64,000 nt of DNA from Clostridiales bacterium (GTDB lineage: Bacteria > Bacillota > Clostridia > Christensenellales > CAG-138): positions 69,117-133,116 of the forward strand of contig SFCQ01000001.1 in assembly GCA_004558525.1 (NCBI GenBank), in the 5' to 3' direction. How positions within the stretch are numbered: position 1 is the stretch's first letter; every line of letters starts with the position of its first letter. The notes under the pieces were generated by a model, which was not told where the DNA came from, searched no databases, and saw nothing but the letters and a program-made list of their open reading frames with translations. Below are positions 9,537-17,711 of this stretch, piece after piece. The position numbers and the translations under genes were made by a program.

Positions 9537-10166
9537 ATGCTTAGCGAACTAAGTATAAAAGAATACATGCAGCTGCTTGCAAGCGACGCCCCGGCTCCTG
9601 GCGGCGGGAGCGCGAGCGCGCTGTGCGGCGCGCAGGGTGCGGGACTCTGCGCCATGGTTGCGGCGCTTACCGTTGGCAAAAAGAAATATGAGGAGCATCA
9701 CGAGCTTTGCGCCGGTGTGTTTGAGGAGGCGCGCCGGCTCACAAGCAGCATGACAAAGCTGATAGATGAGGACACGGCCGCGTTCAACCTTGTTTCCGCC
9801 GCATACAAGCTGCCCAAGGAGACGGACGAGCAGAAGGCGGAAAGGAGCAAAGCCATAGCTGAGGCTATGCTCAGCGCGACTATGGTGCCGTATGAAACGC
9901 TCACCCTTTCGCTTGAGGCGTTAAAGCTGTGCCAAAGGCTGATAGGCAAAAGCAACCCAAACTGCGCAAGCGATATAGGCGTGGGCGCGCTGAATCTTTT
10001 ATCATGCGCCAGGGGGGCATGGCTAAACGTGCTAATAAACCTGCCTTCCCTTGCGGATAAGGAGCATGCTGAAAGGCTAAGAGCCGGCGGGGCGGGCATA
10101 GTAAGCGAATGCGAAAAGCTTGCGGGCGAGATATATTCCGCAATAGAAGCGGCAATGGCGAATTGA
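9537..10166 (+). CDS. fchA: Formimidoyltetrahydrofolate cyclodeaminase
   Basis: Converts 5-formimino-THF to 5,10-methenyl-THF and ammonia. 209 aa, the usual size of the stand-alone cyclodeaminase. The N-terminal APAPGGGSASALCGAQGAGL stretch is the family signature. ATG 9537 has AAAGGAGG upstream. It follows hutI after a repeat element and precedes folD by 10 bp, so the one-carbon unit from histidine passes FtcD to FchA to FolD. Confidence 0.93.
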   Translation: MLSELSIKEYMQLLASDAPAPGGGSASALCGAQGAGLCAMVAALTVGKKKYEEHHELCAGVFEEARRLTSSMTKLIDEDTAAFNLVSAAYKLPKETDEQKAERSKAIAEAMLSATMVPYETLTLSLEALKLCQRLIGKSNPNCASDIGVGALNLLSCARGAWLNVLINLPSLADKEHAERLRAGGAGIVSECEKLAGEIYSAIEAAMAN

Positions 10167-10176
10167 AGGCTAAGAC

Positions 10177-11031
10177 ATGCGCGATATGGGAATTAAGGAG
10201 CTGCGCGGCGCGCCCGTGGCTGCCGGGATAGCGGAAACGCTCAAGCCGAGGATAGCCGCGCTTGCGGCGCAAAACAGCATACCATGCCTGGGCGTGCTGC
10301 GCTTTGGCCAAAGGGAAGAGGATATAGCATACGAAAAGGGCCTGACTAAGCGCTTTAATGCGGCGGGGGCCTGCGTAAAGGTAAAGGCCCTGCCTGAAGA
10401 TGCGGACGGGCTTGCCGCTCAAGCCGCGCTTACGGAGCTTAACGACGATAAATCGGTACACGGTATATTGGTGTTAAGGCCGCTGCCGGCCCGTATAGAT
10501 GAAGATAAGCTTATGCGCCTGATACCTGCCGAAAAGGATGTGGACGGCATGGGCATGCTCAATGCCGGCCTGCTGCTTATGGGCAAAAGCTGCTTTGCGC
10601 CCTGCACGGCGCAGGCGGTAATGGAGCTTATAAGCTATTATGGCATAGAGCTTAATGGCAAAGCCGTATGCATTATAGGCCGCAGCAATGTTGCCGGCAA
10701 GCCGCTCGCCATGCTGCTGCTGAAGGAAAACGCTACGCCTACCATATGCCACACCAAAACGGCGGATATAAAAAAGGCCTGCCTTGACGCGGACATCATA
10801 ATTGCCTCCGCAGGGAGCGCGGGAATGTTAAAGACGGATATGGTGAACGAAGCAAGCGTGCTTATAGACGTAGGCATAAACCTCGTTGGCGGCAGGCTCA
10901 CAGGCGACGTGTCAAGGGAAGCCTGCGAAAGGGCCGCAATGTATACGCCCGTGCCCGGAGGCATAGGCGCGGTCACTACGGCTGTGCTGCTCATGCATAC
11001 TGTGGAGGCTGCCGAGAAGGCGCAAGCATAA
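10177..11031 (+). CDS. folD: FolD-family methylene-THF dehydrogenase with altered cyclohydrolase active site
   Basis: 284 aa, full length for FolD. Interconverts 5,10-methylene- and 5,10-methenyl-THF with NAD(P); the usual enzyme also hydrolyses methenyl-THF. The dinucleotide fold motif IGRSNVAGKPLAMLL, the PAEKDVDG segment and the C-terminal TPVPGGIGAVT motif are present. Two residues used for cyclohydrolysis are not: the canonical YVxxKxK reads YEKGLTK, so the first Lys is Leu, and the canonical VQLPLP reads VLRPLP, so Gln is Leu. It may act as a dehydrogenase only. Last enzyme gene of the hut operon. Confidence 0.88.
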   Translation: MRDMGIKELRGAPVAAGIAETLKPRIAALAAQNSIPCLGVLRFGQREEDIAYEKGLTKRFNAAGACVKVKALPEDADGLAAQAALTELNDDKSVHGILVLRPLPARIDEDKLMRLIPAEKDVDGMGMLNAGLLLMGKSCFAPCTAQAVMELISYYGIELNGKAVCIIGRSNVAGKPLAMLLLKENATPTICHTKTADIKKACLDADIIIASAGSAGMLKTDMVNEASVLIDVGINLVGGRLTGDVSREACERAAMYTPVPGGIGAVTTAVLLMHTVEAAEKAQA

Positions 11032-11061
11032 GCCTAAGCTTTTGTTATTTGGAGGAATGAT

Positions 11062-11607
11062 GTGAAAAGGACTGCGCTCATTATTCTGGCGCTTGTTGTG
11101 CTCGTTTTGCTCACGGCCTGCCAAAAGAAGGTTGCAACATATACCATAACCATGCAGGACGGCACGCCGTATACGGTAAACACCTCGGCAAAAACGGTGT
11201 TTGACGGCATGTACACATATGCATATGAGTTTTACGGAAACTCCGAAAACTATACCCTGACCCTTACCTATCCGGACTCAAGCACATACTCTTACCGTAT
11301 GCAGGCAGGAGCATTGGTTGGCTATGGGGCTGCTTTTGACGGGGCGAGCGGCTATGCCGAGCCTGACATACTAAAAGAAGCGCTCTCCCAAGCCGCGCCG
11401 AGCAAGCGCACGCCGGAGCGCACAGCTATAATAATTGTGCTTATACTGGCCGGAGCCATAACCCTGGCTGCGCCGAGGTTTGCATGGTTCATAGGCTACG
11501 GCTGGCGCTTCAAGGATTCAGAGCCTGGCGAATCGACGCTGATTATAAACCGCATAGGCGGCGCCATAGCGATAATAGTCGGCATCGCCATGATAATATT
11601 CAAATGA
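11062..11607 (+). CDS. Predicted membrane lipoprotein of unknown function
   Basis: 181 aa from GTG 11062 with GGAGG upstream. A signal peptide ends in a lipobox (LTACQKK), so the N-terminus should be lipidated at Cys. About 85 extracytoplasmic residues follow, then a hydrophobic segment (IIIVLILAGAITLAAPRFAW) and a last one at the C-terminus (IGGAIAIIVGIAMIIF). No family recognised. It follows folD by 30 bp but has no evident link to histidine catabolism. Confidence 0.75.
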   Translation: MKRTALIILALVVLVLLTACQKKVATYTITMQDGTPYTVNTSAKTVFDGMYTYAYEFYGNSENYTLTLTYPDSSTYSYRMQAGALVGYGAAFDGASGYAEPDILKEALSQAAPSKRTPERTAIIIVLILAGAITLAAPRFAWFIGYGWRFKDSEPGESTLIINRIGGAIAIIVGIAMIIFK

Positions 11608-11628
11608 ATTAAACAGCCAAAGCACAAA

Positions 11629-11657
11629 GCCGCCCTGACAAAGCCTTTACGGGCGGC
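11629..11657. terminator. Inverted repeat between convergent genes
   Basis: GCCGCCC (11629-11635) pairs with GGGCGGC (11651-11657). It touches the stop of the minus-strand gene and may end transcription from both sides. There is no strong T-tract. Confidence 0.5.
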
Positions 11658-12206
11658 TCATCTGAATATGGCGGCATCGTCTATGGGGCAGGTGCGCACC
11701 GCCACGCGGCCGATTATGCGCTCCGCGCTTATTATCAGGGCTTCAGGCTCCGATGAAACAAGCTCTTCCCTTTTATCGGGCAGCAGCAGAAAGAAGCCCT
11801 GCTCTATTTCTGCCGCCGGCATATCGAGCCTTGATGCGGAACCGGTGTAGTCCTCCTCAAGCAGGCAGCCGTTTATGTATACCTTCCCGCAGGCTATCTC
11901 AGCCTGCTCGTTTGGCAGCGCTATGACGCGGCCGGTGTATATATCGCCGCCCAAAGGGGCGCGGTAGCAAACCATGTCCCCCCTTTTTGGTGAGGAGAAG
12001 AACAAAGCCAGCTTGTCGCAAAGAACTATGTCCCCCCTGTTGAGCGTTGGCGACATGCCGTTGTCCTGAATGGCTACGGCTGTGAACCAAAGCGTAAATA
12101 TCAGCGCCACAACGGCGCCCGCAGCGAGTATGCAGGCAGCAAGCGTGTATATGTTAAGCTTAAGGTAGCTTTTTTTGTTCCTGGAGGATCTTGGGGAAAG
12201 CTCCAT
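11658..12206 (-). CDS. Signal peptidase I paralogue lacking the catalytic lysine
   Basis: About 182 aa, immediately downstream of lepB. One N-terminal membrane segment, then an S26 peptidase fold. The Ser box is kept (NGMSPTLNRGDIVL), but the Lys box reads YTGRVIALP where active type I enzymes have KR: the catalytic Lys is Gly. The C-terminal GDNRxxSxDSR box is also missing. It is therefore probably not a peptidase by the Ser/Lys mechanism; a structural or partner role with LepB is possible. ATG 12206 or TTG 12209 could start; AAGGAG lies upstream and the gene abuts the lepB stop. Confidence 0.75.
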   Translation of the reverse strand: MELSPRSSRNKKSYLKLNIYTLAACILAAGAVVALIFTLWFTAVAIQDNGMSPTLNRGDIVLCDKLALFFSSPKRGDMVCYRAPLGGDIYTGRVIALPNEQAEIACGKVYINGCLLEEDYTGSASRLDMPAAEIEQGFFLLLPDKREELVSSEPEALIISAERIIGRVAVRTCPIDDAAIFR

Positions 12207-12209
12207 CAA

Positions 12210-12815
12210 TTATACGCTCCTTCTTGCGTTAAGCGGCCATATGACGTAGTGAGCACGGGCTGCTACCCTTTCGTAGGGTATGGAGCCAACGCCCCAGGCG
12301 CGGCTGTCGCGGCTGTAGTTGCGGTTATCGCCGACAACAAAAACGCTGTTTTCGGGTATCACGGTTTCCCCCATGTCAAGGGCTATATTGCCGCGCTCGT
12401 CCCAATATTCGGATTCGTCAAGCTCCTCGCCGTTAACGTAAAGTATGCCGTTTGTTATGCTTACCGTGTCCCCTGGCAGGCCTATCACGCGCTTGACGCA
12501 GCTTGCGGTATAGCCGGGATAGTAGCATATGACTATTTCCCCGCGCTTAGGCGGCTCAAACCACAGGCTGACCTTTTCAACAAACAGCCTTTCATTGTTC
12601 TTAAGGGTAGGCCACATGCTATCGCCGTCCACACGAACAGGCTCGGTTATAAAAAGCCTTATTGAAAGCGCTATAGCCAGCACCATTATAAGATACAGCA
12701 CGAACTGTATGTTTGAATCCCTTTTGTAGGGCGCGTCGTTTTCATGCGCCGCCTCAGCGGACTTCTTAAGACTGCTGAGCTGAGCCTTTGTTAATTGCTT
12801 TGCCTGTTCCATCAT
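12210..12815 (-). CDS. lepB: Signal peptidase I
   Basis: Membrane-anchored serine/lysine protease that removes Sec signal peptides outside the membrane. About 201 aa from ATG 12815, which overlaps the TGA of the upstream DUF951 gene (ATGA); ATG 12812 is an alternative. One TM segment near residues 34-52, then the Ser box (GDSMWPTL), the Lys box (CVKRVIGLPGD) and the GDNRNYSRDSRAWG box, all intact. A longer reading frame runs back to 12998 but overlaps the DUF951 gene and looks non-coding. Confidence 0.93.
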   Translation of the reverse strand: MMEQAKQLTKAQLSSLKKSAEAAHENDAPYKRDSNIQFVLYLIMVLAIALSIRLFITEPVRVDGDSMWPTLKNNERLFVEKVSLWFEPPKRGEIVICYYPGYTASCVKRVIGLPGDTVSITNGILYVNGEELDESEYWDERGNIALDMGETVIPENSVFVVGDNRNYSRDSRAWGVGSIPYERVAARAHYVIWPLNARRSV

Positions 12816-13051
12816 TCGTTTTTCCCTTCGGCAGTTTCTGATATTGCAGCCTGTGCCGCGCCCTGTGCGGCGGCTATGATGCGCTTTGCCCGCTTCAAAA
12901 ACTCCACCCTGTCCATCATCACCACGCGCGCGCAGCCGCAGCATTTCAGCTTGACGTCCGCGCCGGTCCGTATTACGAGCCAGTCGTTGCAGCCGCACGC
13001 ATGCGGCTTCCTCATCTCTATCCTGTCCCCTAAGCCAAAGTTGGTTATCAT
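12812..13051 (-). CDS. DUF951 family small cysteine-containing protein
   Basis: 79 aa. Starts ITNFGLGDRIEMRKPHACGC and contains LKCCGCARVVMMDR: a Cys pattern (CGCN...CCGC) suggestive of a small zinc-binding or nucleic-acid-binding module. DUF951 proteins are widespread in Firmicutes and often sit next to MscS-type channel genes, as here. Function unknown. ATG 13051 has GGAGCCGG upstream, and the stop overlaps the lepB start. Confidence 0.85.
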   Translation of the reverse strand: MITNFGLGDRIEMRKPHACGCNDWLVIRTGADVKLKCCGCARVVMMDRVEFLKRAKRIIAAAQGAAQAAISETAEGKNE

Positions 13052-13111
13052 ATCCGGCTCCTAAAATGAGTATTTTGCCGTTAAACGGCCGCTGTAAAGG
13101 GTATGCGCGGC

Positions 13112-14017
13112 TTAGTTAGCCCCTTCGTCATAGCGTGACGGCGGGCAGCCGCAGCCTGCAAGCTTCACGCCCTCCTTAACGAATCGCGCATATATCCTTT
13201 CCGTAAGCTCGCGCTGCACGGCCCAATGCTCAAGCGGCTTTACCGGCATTATCATTCTAAGCGTTTTTGCATAGGCTGAAACAGCGTTTACGCCCAGCAT
13301 TTGCGGCTTTGCTGCGGCCCTGTCCTTAAGCTCGTCAAACATGCGTTCACCCTCTTCAAGCATTATCGCCTTGACCCTTTCACAATCGGCGTCTATCGCT
13401 ACCGGCGCATCTATTACGGCAAGCGAATCGGAGCGCGAATAGTTGGTCAGCGCCTTTATGGAGCCGTTAGGCACAACGCTTATCTCTCCGGTAAATGCGC
13501 GGATGGTAGTTGTTCTCAATGTTATGGCCTCCACCGTGCCGGTTATGCCGGAGATAGAAACGTAATCGCCAACGCAGAACTGATCCTCAAACAGCAGGAA
13601 GAAGCCGCTGACTATATCCGATATAAGGCTCTGCGCGCCTATGCCGAGCACTACGCCGCCTATTCCGGCGGCAGCCAACAAGGAGCGCACGCTTGAGCCG
13701 AAGCCAAGCTCGCTTGCTATAAGCGCCGCCGCCATAAAGTAGGTGATGTATTTGATTATGCTGACGACAAGCGTGCGGAGCGTTTGTATTTTATTCTGCC
13801 TTGCCTGGTCAAGGTGCAGCTTGCTGAGCTTAAAGGCCTTGTTTAGGACATGCCTGAGCAGAAACGCCACCAAAAATGTCGCCAGCAGTATAAGCGCTAT
13901 ATCGATTATAGTGGAAACGAAGCCAAGGCCCTTTTCGGCCAACGCCTTATCCACGGAGGTTATAAACAGCGCCATAGCCCCTCCAAATGCCCATGATACG
14001 CAAAGCGCAAAGGACAT
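13112..14017 (-). CDS. mscS: MscS-family small-conductance mechanosensitive channel
   Basis: Membrane channel that releases solutes on hypo-osmotic shock. 301 aa. Three N-terminal hydrophobic segments end in the pore helix region (SLLAAAGIGGVVLGIGAQSL), followed by the beta domain (DFFLLFEDQF-type segment, VGDYVSISGITGTVEAITLR) and a C-terminal alpha/beta domain. The upstream Shine-Dalgarno site is weak. It is second in a minus-strand run LCP-mscS-DUF951-lepB-signal peptidase paralogue. Confidence 0.92.
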   Translation of the reverse strand: MSFALCVSWAFGGAMALFITSVDKALAEKGLGFVSTIIDIALILLATFLVAFLLRHVLNKAFKLSKLHLDQARQNKIQTLRTLVVSIIKYITYFMAAALIASELGFGSSVRSLLAAAGIGGVVLGIGAQSLISDIVSGFFLLFEDQFCVGDYVSISGITGTVEAITLRTTTIRAFTGEISVVPNGSIKALTNYSRSDSLAVIDAPVAIDADCERVKAIMLEEGERMFDELKDRAAAKPQMLGVNAVSAYAKTLRMIMPVKPLEHWAVQRELTERIYARFVKEGVKLAGCGCPPSRYDEGAN

Positions 14018-14062
14018 GACTTTTTATTGAAATATTATACCAGCGCTTATATTGCGCGTCAA

Positions 14063-15517
14063 TCAATCCTCAGCCTCGCCGTCAAAGCCCATCATGCCGC
14101 CGCTGAACAGGCCGCCGCCGCTTGGCGTCTGATAGCTGTAATCAGGAACGCTTACATTGGTCCGCGTCAGTCCGGCTTCCGCGTAGGCAAGGTCGAGCAG
14201 CTCGTTCATCTGGGCCGAATAGATGTCAAGATACGGCTTACATTCGCGCCTTATGGCTGTCTTAAGCTCGCCCCTTAATGATGAAAGCCTGCTTTTTGTG
14301 CCGCTTGAAATATAGCTGCCGTAGCTTTGCACAAAGCTTTTTGCTTCATTATATAGATTGGCTGCCGTGTAAAGCTCGTTTTGTATAGCGGCATTGTTGA
14401 GCGCGGCATTGGCCAATATGGCTTCGCCGTCAACCTCGGGGTCTATTATAACGTCGGCATTGAAAACGTCTTTTATAAGCGTTTTAAGCTTCTCCGCGTC
14501 AACGAGCCATACGTCCCTTTGATAAAGGCTGGCAAATTTTCCTTTTACCATATGCCTGTTCAGCTGCTCGCTGTCCATGCGCACGGCTATAAGCGAAAGC
14601 GAGCATATCTGCTCAAAGGAAAGGTCTGTGTCAATGCAGTCCGATACGGCCTTGTATATCTTTGGCATGTTGGCTATCTGGCCGGTGGACTTCATCTGCT
14701 CGAATATAGCCATAAGCATACGCTGCTGCCTGTCCGCCCTTGCGGTGTCGCTGCTGCCCTTCCTTTGCCTGCAATAGTCAAGCACGGCCTGGCCGTCAAG
14801 GTGCTGCAGGCCCGGGTGCAGCTCACGCCCGTTCATGTATACGTCTATATCCACCTCATAATCCACGCCGCCCATAGCGTCAACTATTTCCTTAACGGCG
14901 TTCATATCAAAGCTTACATAATAGCTTACCGGTATGCCGCCTATAAGCCGGCTCACGGTGTTCATCTCGCTTTGATAGCCGCCGTGCTTCATCATGCCTC
15001 CCCTTGAAAATGCCTCGTTTATCTTATTGAAGGGATCAAGCTCGTCTATAAGCAGGCCGTCCTTGCCATAAAGCTTGACATAGCTGTCCCTGGGGAAGGT
15101 TATCATGTCAACATCGCCCGTTTTGAAGTTGACCGTTACAAGTATTATCGTATCCGAGCGGAAGGAGTTGGACTCCGCCCTCTCCACGCTCCTGTCTATA
15201 CCCATAACAAGTATGTTGACACGGTTATTCATAAAGGAAAGGTCGGCCATGCCCTCAAGCTCGGCCTCGCTGATCGGCGTTGCGGTAGGCTCAGGCGTAG
15301 GCTCAACAGGCGCCGCCGAAGCTTCCGGCGGGGCTGCGGGCGGAGTCTGTGTAACGGTAGCCTCCGGCGCAACGGTCACCGGCTCGCGTGTTACGGGCGC
15401 ATCGGCAAACACGTTGCCCGGGTCGTTCACGCGCAGATAGAATATCGCTATGGCGCCAAGACAAACGAGCAGCGCGGCGGCCAAGACTATCAATATTGTT
15501 TTAAGAGTCTTTTTCAT
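14063..15517 (-). CDS. LytR-CpsA-Psr (LCP) family cell wall polymer ligase
   Basis: Extracytoplasmic transferase family that attaches anionic polymers to peptidoglycan. 484 aa from ATG 15517 (GGAAAGG upstream). One TM anchor near the N-terminus, a Thr/Pro/Ala-rich linker (residues about 45-90), then the LCP domain with FRSDTIILVTV, ITFPRDSYVKL, GGVDYEVDI and DYCRQRKGSSDTARADRQQR, which carry the phosphate-binding Arg and Asp residues. The C-terminal 120 residues are a helical extension of unknown role. An in-frame upstream extension to 15805 is AT-rich and looks non-coding. Confidence 0.9.
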   Translation of the reverse strand: MKKTLKTILIVLAAALLVCLGAIAIFYLRVNDPGNVFADAPVTREPVTVAPEATVTQTPPAAPPEASAAPVEPTPEPTATPISEAELEGMADLSFMNNRVNILVMGIDRSVERAESNSFRSDTIILVTVNFKTGDVDMITFPRDSYVKLYGKDGLLIDELDPFNKINEAFSRGGMMKHGGYQSEMNTVSRLIGGIPVSYYVSFDMNAVKEIVDAMGGVDYEVDIDVYMNGRELHPGLQHLDGQAVLDYCRQRKGSSDTARADRQQRMLMAIFEQMKSTGQIANMPKIYKAVSDCIDTDLSFEQICSLSLIAVRMDSEQLNRHMVKGKFASLYQRDVWLVDAEKLKTLIKDVFNADVIIDPEVDGEAILANAALNNAAIQNELYTAANLYNEAKSFVQSYGSYISSGTKSRLSSLRGELKTAIRRECKPYLDIYSAQMNELLDLAYAEAGLTRTNVSVPDYSYQTPSGGGLFSGGMMGFDGEAED

Positions 15518-15723
15518 CGATTTATGCCTTTCCAGCGGCGCAAATGCTTTTAGCGCCGGCCAAACGGAATTATACATCATTATAACAGATATGGCTATAA
15601 ACAAACCGGCGCCGAAAATGAACTGTTTTTGAATTTTCCGCGCCGCAGAAAAAGGGCTGAATGTGGCGCAGGATACCATGGATATATTATATATAATTTC
15701 TTGACTTTTTTGTGAAAACACCG

Positions 15724-15752
15724 TTGACATTGGGATTATATATATGTATAAT
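15724..15752 (+). promoter_or_regulatory. Consensus promoter of the permease gene
   Basis: TTGACA at 15724-15729, exactly 17 bp, TATAAT at 15747-15752. All twelve box positions match consensus. It gives a leader of about 160 nt before the permease start. Confidence 0.88.
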
Positions 15753-15774
15753 ACACGCATTAGAGTGTTTGCGA

Positions 15775-15804
15775 TGTCTGACCTGCATAGGTATATATCA
15801 GACA
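15775..15804 (+). promoter_or_regulatory. Hairpin or operator in the permease leader
   Basis: TGTCTGA (15775-15781) pairs with TCAGACA (15798-15804), with an inner ACCT/AGGT stem. It lies about 15 nt after the expected transcription start. It could be a repressor site or an RNA structure; no known riboswitch class is recognised. Confidence 0.45.
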
Positions 15805-15916
15805 ACCTTATAATATATATTATAATATACTATAACCATATCGAGCTGTATCGGTATGTTGTAGCTGTATTATGATTATAAATTGTTTTGTTTTAATAAA
15901 AAACAGGAGGTATCCC

Positions 15917-17326
15917 ATGGACAATCAGTTGAAGAAAAAGTATGGTTTGTTCACAGCCATATGCATGGTAGTCGGCATCGTAATAGGCTCCGGCGTGTTC
16001 TTTAAGGCGCAGACCATATTGAACATTACGATGGGCGATCTGCCGCTGGGCATATTGGCGTGGATAATCGGCGGCGTGATAATGCTTATATGCGTTCTTG
16101 CGTTTTCCATGATGGCGCAAAAGTACGTTAAGGTGAACGGCATAGTGGACTATGCTGAAGCTACTGTAGGCAAAAAATACGGCTATTATGTCGGCTGGTT
16201 CATGACGACCATCTATTATCCAACGCTTACAAGTGTGCTTTGCTGGCTCTCCGCAAGATATACGCTTGTATTCATAACCTCCTGCTGGCCTGACTTTCCG
16301 CTTATAATCCCCGCTGCGGAGGGCGGCTGCGTAATAGGGCCTGAATGTATAGCGCTCATGCTGTTCTATATGTGCTGCGCATACTTTGTAAACGCAATAT
16401 CGCCCAAGCTTGCAGGCAAGTTCCAGACCAGCACTACCGTTATAAAGCTTATCCCTCTCGGGCTGATGGCTGTGGTAGGCATAATAGCCGGCCTTGTCAG
16501 CCCGACCCATATGCTTGTAAACAACTTTACCGCCGCGCAGAATATTATACTGCCGGACGGTACGACTAAAACCTCCCTGCTGCTTGCGGCGGTTTGCGCA
16601 ACGGCCTTCGCCTATGAGGGCTGGATAATAGCCACCAGCATAAACGCGGAGCTTAAGGATGCGAAGAAGAACCTGCCAAAGGCCCTTACTATCGGCGCGA
16701 TAGTAGTAGTTTCCGTGTACATAGCATACTACCTTGGCGTGGCCGGCGGCGCAAGCGTAGAGACCCTTATGCAGGACGGCGCGACCACGGCGTTTACGAA
16801 CATATTCGGCGGCGTGCTTGGCAATATACTCAACCTGTTCATAGCGATATCCTGCATGGGTACTATGAACGGCCTTATGCTCGGCTGCACACGCGGCATG
16901 TACGCGCTTGCTACCAGGGGCGAAGGCCCAAAGCCCGAGGTGTTTGCCCAGATAGACCCCGAGACCAACATGCCCAACAACGCCTCCATATTCGCGCTGC
17001 TCATGTGCGGCTTCTGGGGACTGTACTTCTATCTGGCGTGTCTGGCTGGAACGTGGAGCGGCCCGTTCGCGTTCGATTCGTCTGAGCTGCCCATAATAAC
17101 CATATACCTTCTTTACATTCCCATATTCATAGTATGGATGAAGAAGGAGAAGGACGAAAAAGCTTTCAAGCGCTTTGTGCTGCCGATACTCGGCGTATTA
17201 GCCAGCATGTTCATGGTGTATGCCAGCATAGTCGGCCACGGCATGGAGAACGTTTGGTACCTTATAGTATTTGCCGTATTCATGGCTATAGGCTGGCTGG
17301 TCAACAGAAAGAATAAAAAGATCTAA
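15917..17326 (+). CDS. APC-family amino acid permease
   Basis: Inner-membrane amino acid transporter, 469 aa, about twelve hydrophobic segments. The first-helix motif GIVIGSGVFFKAQTI is characteristic of the APC/LAT superfamily substrate site. ATG 15917 follows CAGGAGG. Substrate cannot be read from sequence; in this amino-acid fermenter it probably imports a fermentable amino acid. Single-gene unit with its own consensus promoter and a hairpin after the stop. Confidence 0.9.
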   Translation: MDNQLKKKYGLFTAICMVVGIVIGSGVFFKAQTILNITMGDLPLGILAWIIGGVIMLICVLAFSMMAQKYVKVNGIVDYAEATVGKKYGYYVGWFMTTIYYPTLTSVLCWLSARYTLVFITSCWPDFPLIIPAAEGGCVIGPECIALMLFYMCCAYFVNAISPKLAGKFQTSTTVIKLIPLGLMAVVGIIAGLVSPTHMLVNNFTAAQNIILPDGTTKTSLLLAAVCATAFAYEGWIIATSINAELKDAKKNLPKALTIGAIVVVSVYIAYYLGVAGGASVETLMQDGATTAFTNIFGGVLGNILNLFIAISCMGTMNGLMLGCTRGMYALATRGEGPKPEVFAQIDPETNMPNNASIFALLMCGFWGLYFYLACLAGTWSGPFAFDSSELPIITIYLLYIPIFIVWMKKEKDEKAFKRFVLPILGVLASMFMVYASIVGHGMENVWYLIVFAVFMAIGWLVNRKNKKI

Positions 17327-17362
17327 AGCGGCATAAGCAAGCCGGAACAACAAACGACAGTA

Positions 17363-17390
17363 TATCCCCGCAGCCGATGCTGCGGGGATA
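17363..17390 (+). terminator. Hairpin after the permease gene
   Basis: Eleven-base perfect inverted repeat TATCCCCGCAG / CTGCGGGGATA (17363-17373, 17380-17390) with a six-base loop, 36 bp after the stop. The following T-run is short (GTTT); a second hairpin of the dispersed repeat family follows directly. Confidence 0.7.
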
Positions 17391-17395
17391 CAGAG

Positions 17396-17580
17396 TTTCG
17401 AAAAAGTGGCTATTCGCCACTTTTTCCAGTTTTTACGGGCTTTGCCTCTCGCTCAAGCTCCCGGGCGGCAAAACCCGTAAAGTACGAAAACCTCTGGGTT
17501 TTCATCCGTTCTGACGTGCATGCTGTCAGAGACGGAATAAAGCTTAAGGGGCTTGCGCCCCTTAACAACCCCGCGGTTTA
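17396..17580. repeat. Modular palindromic repeat, modules A-B-C-D
   Basis: Four adjoining modules shared with other sites in the window. A: GAAAAAGTGGC/GCCACTTTTTC hairpin (17400-17426). B: TTTACGGGCTTTGCC paired with GGCAAAACCCGTAAA (about 17431-17481). C: GTACGAAAACC plus the CCGTTCTGACGTGC segment (about 17481-17536). D: TTAAGGGGC/GCCCCTTAA hairpin (about 17545-17567). Related full or partial copies lie near 23.1, 32.7, 42.3, 46.2, 48.8, 52.5, 56.1 and 61.3 kb. Confidence 0.8.
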
Positions 17581-17698
17581 TCTGCATGGATAATTATATG
17601 GATTAGATTACAGCATATAAGGCGATCAATCATTGTTAAAATCAATAATAACCATTCTTTATTCAAAAGCAGAATTAGCCAATTCATGCTATACATTC

Positions 17699-17704
17699 TA
17701 TAAT
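17699..17704 (+). promoter_or_regulatory. Possible -10 box for the selenium operon
   Basis: TATAAT at 17699-17704 lies about 220 bp before the YedE-type start, just outside the inverted-repeat element. No good -35 box is visible at 17 bp, so this is a weak candidate. Confidence 0.35.
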
Positions 17705-17711
17705 TAACTCA

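Larger units (their letters stand above)
15518..15916. other. Divergent intergenic region between the LCP gene and the permease gene
   Basis: 399 bp, strongly AT-rich from about 15680 to 15910. It contains a consensus plus-strand promoter (15724-15752) and a hairpin (15775-15804) in the permease leader. I see no RNA gene or open frame with a credible ribosome site. Confidence 0.6.

Noticed and set aside
12816..12998. N-terminal extension of the lepB frame
   Set aside because: It overlaps the DUF951 gene in another frame, and ATG 12815 forms an ATGA overlap with its stop.
15518..15805. Upstream extension of the LCP reading frame
   Set aside because: AT-rich, contains the opposing consensus promoter, and ATG 15517 has its own ribosome site before the TM anchor.
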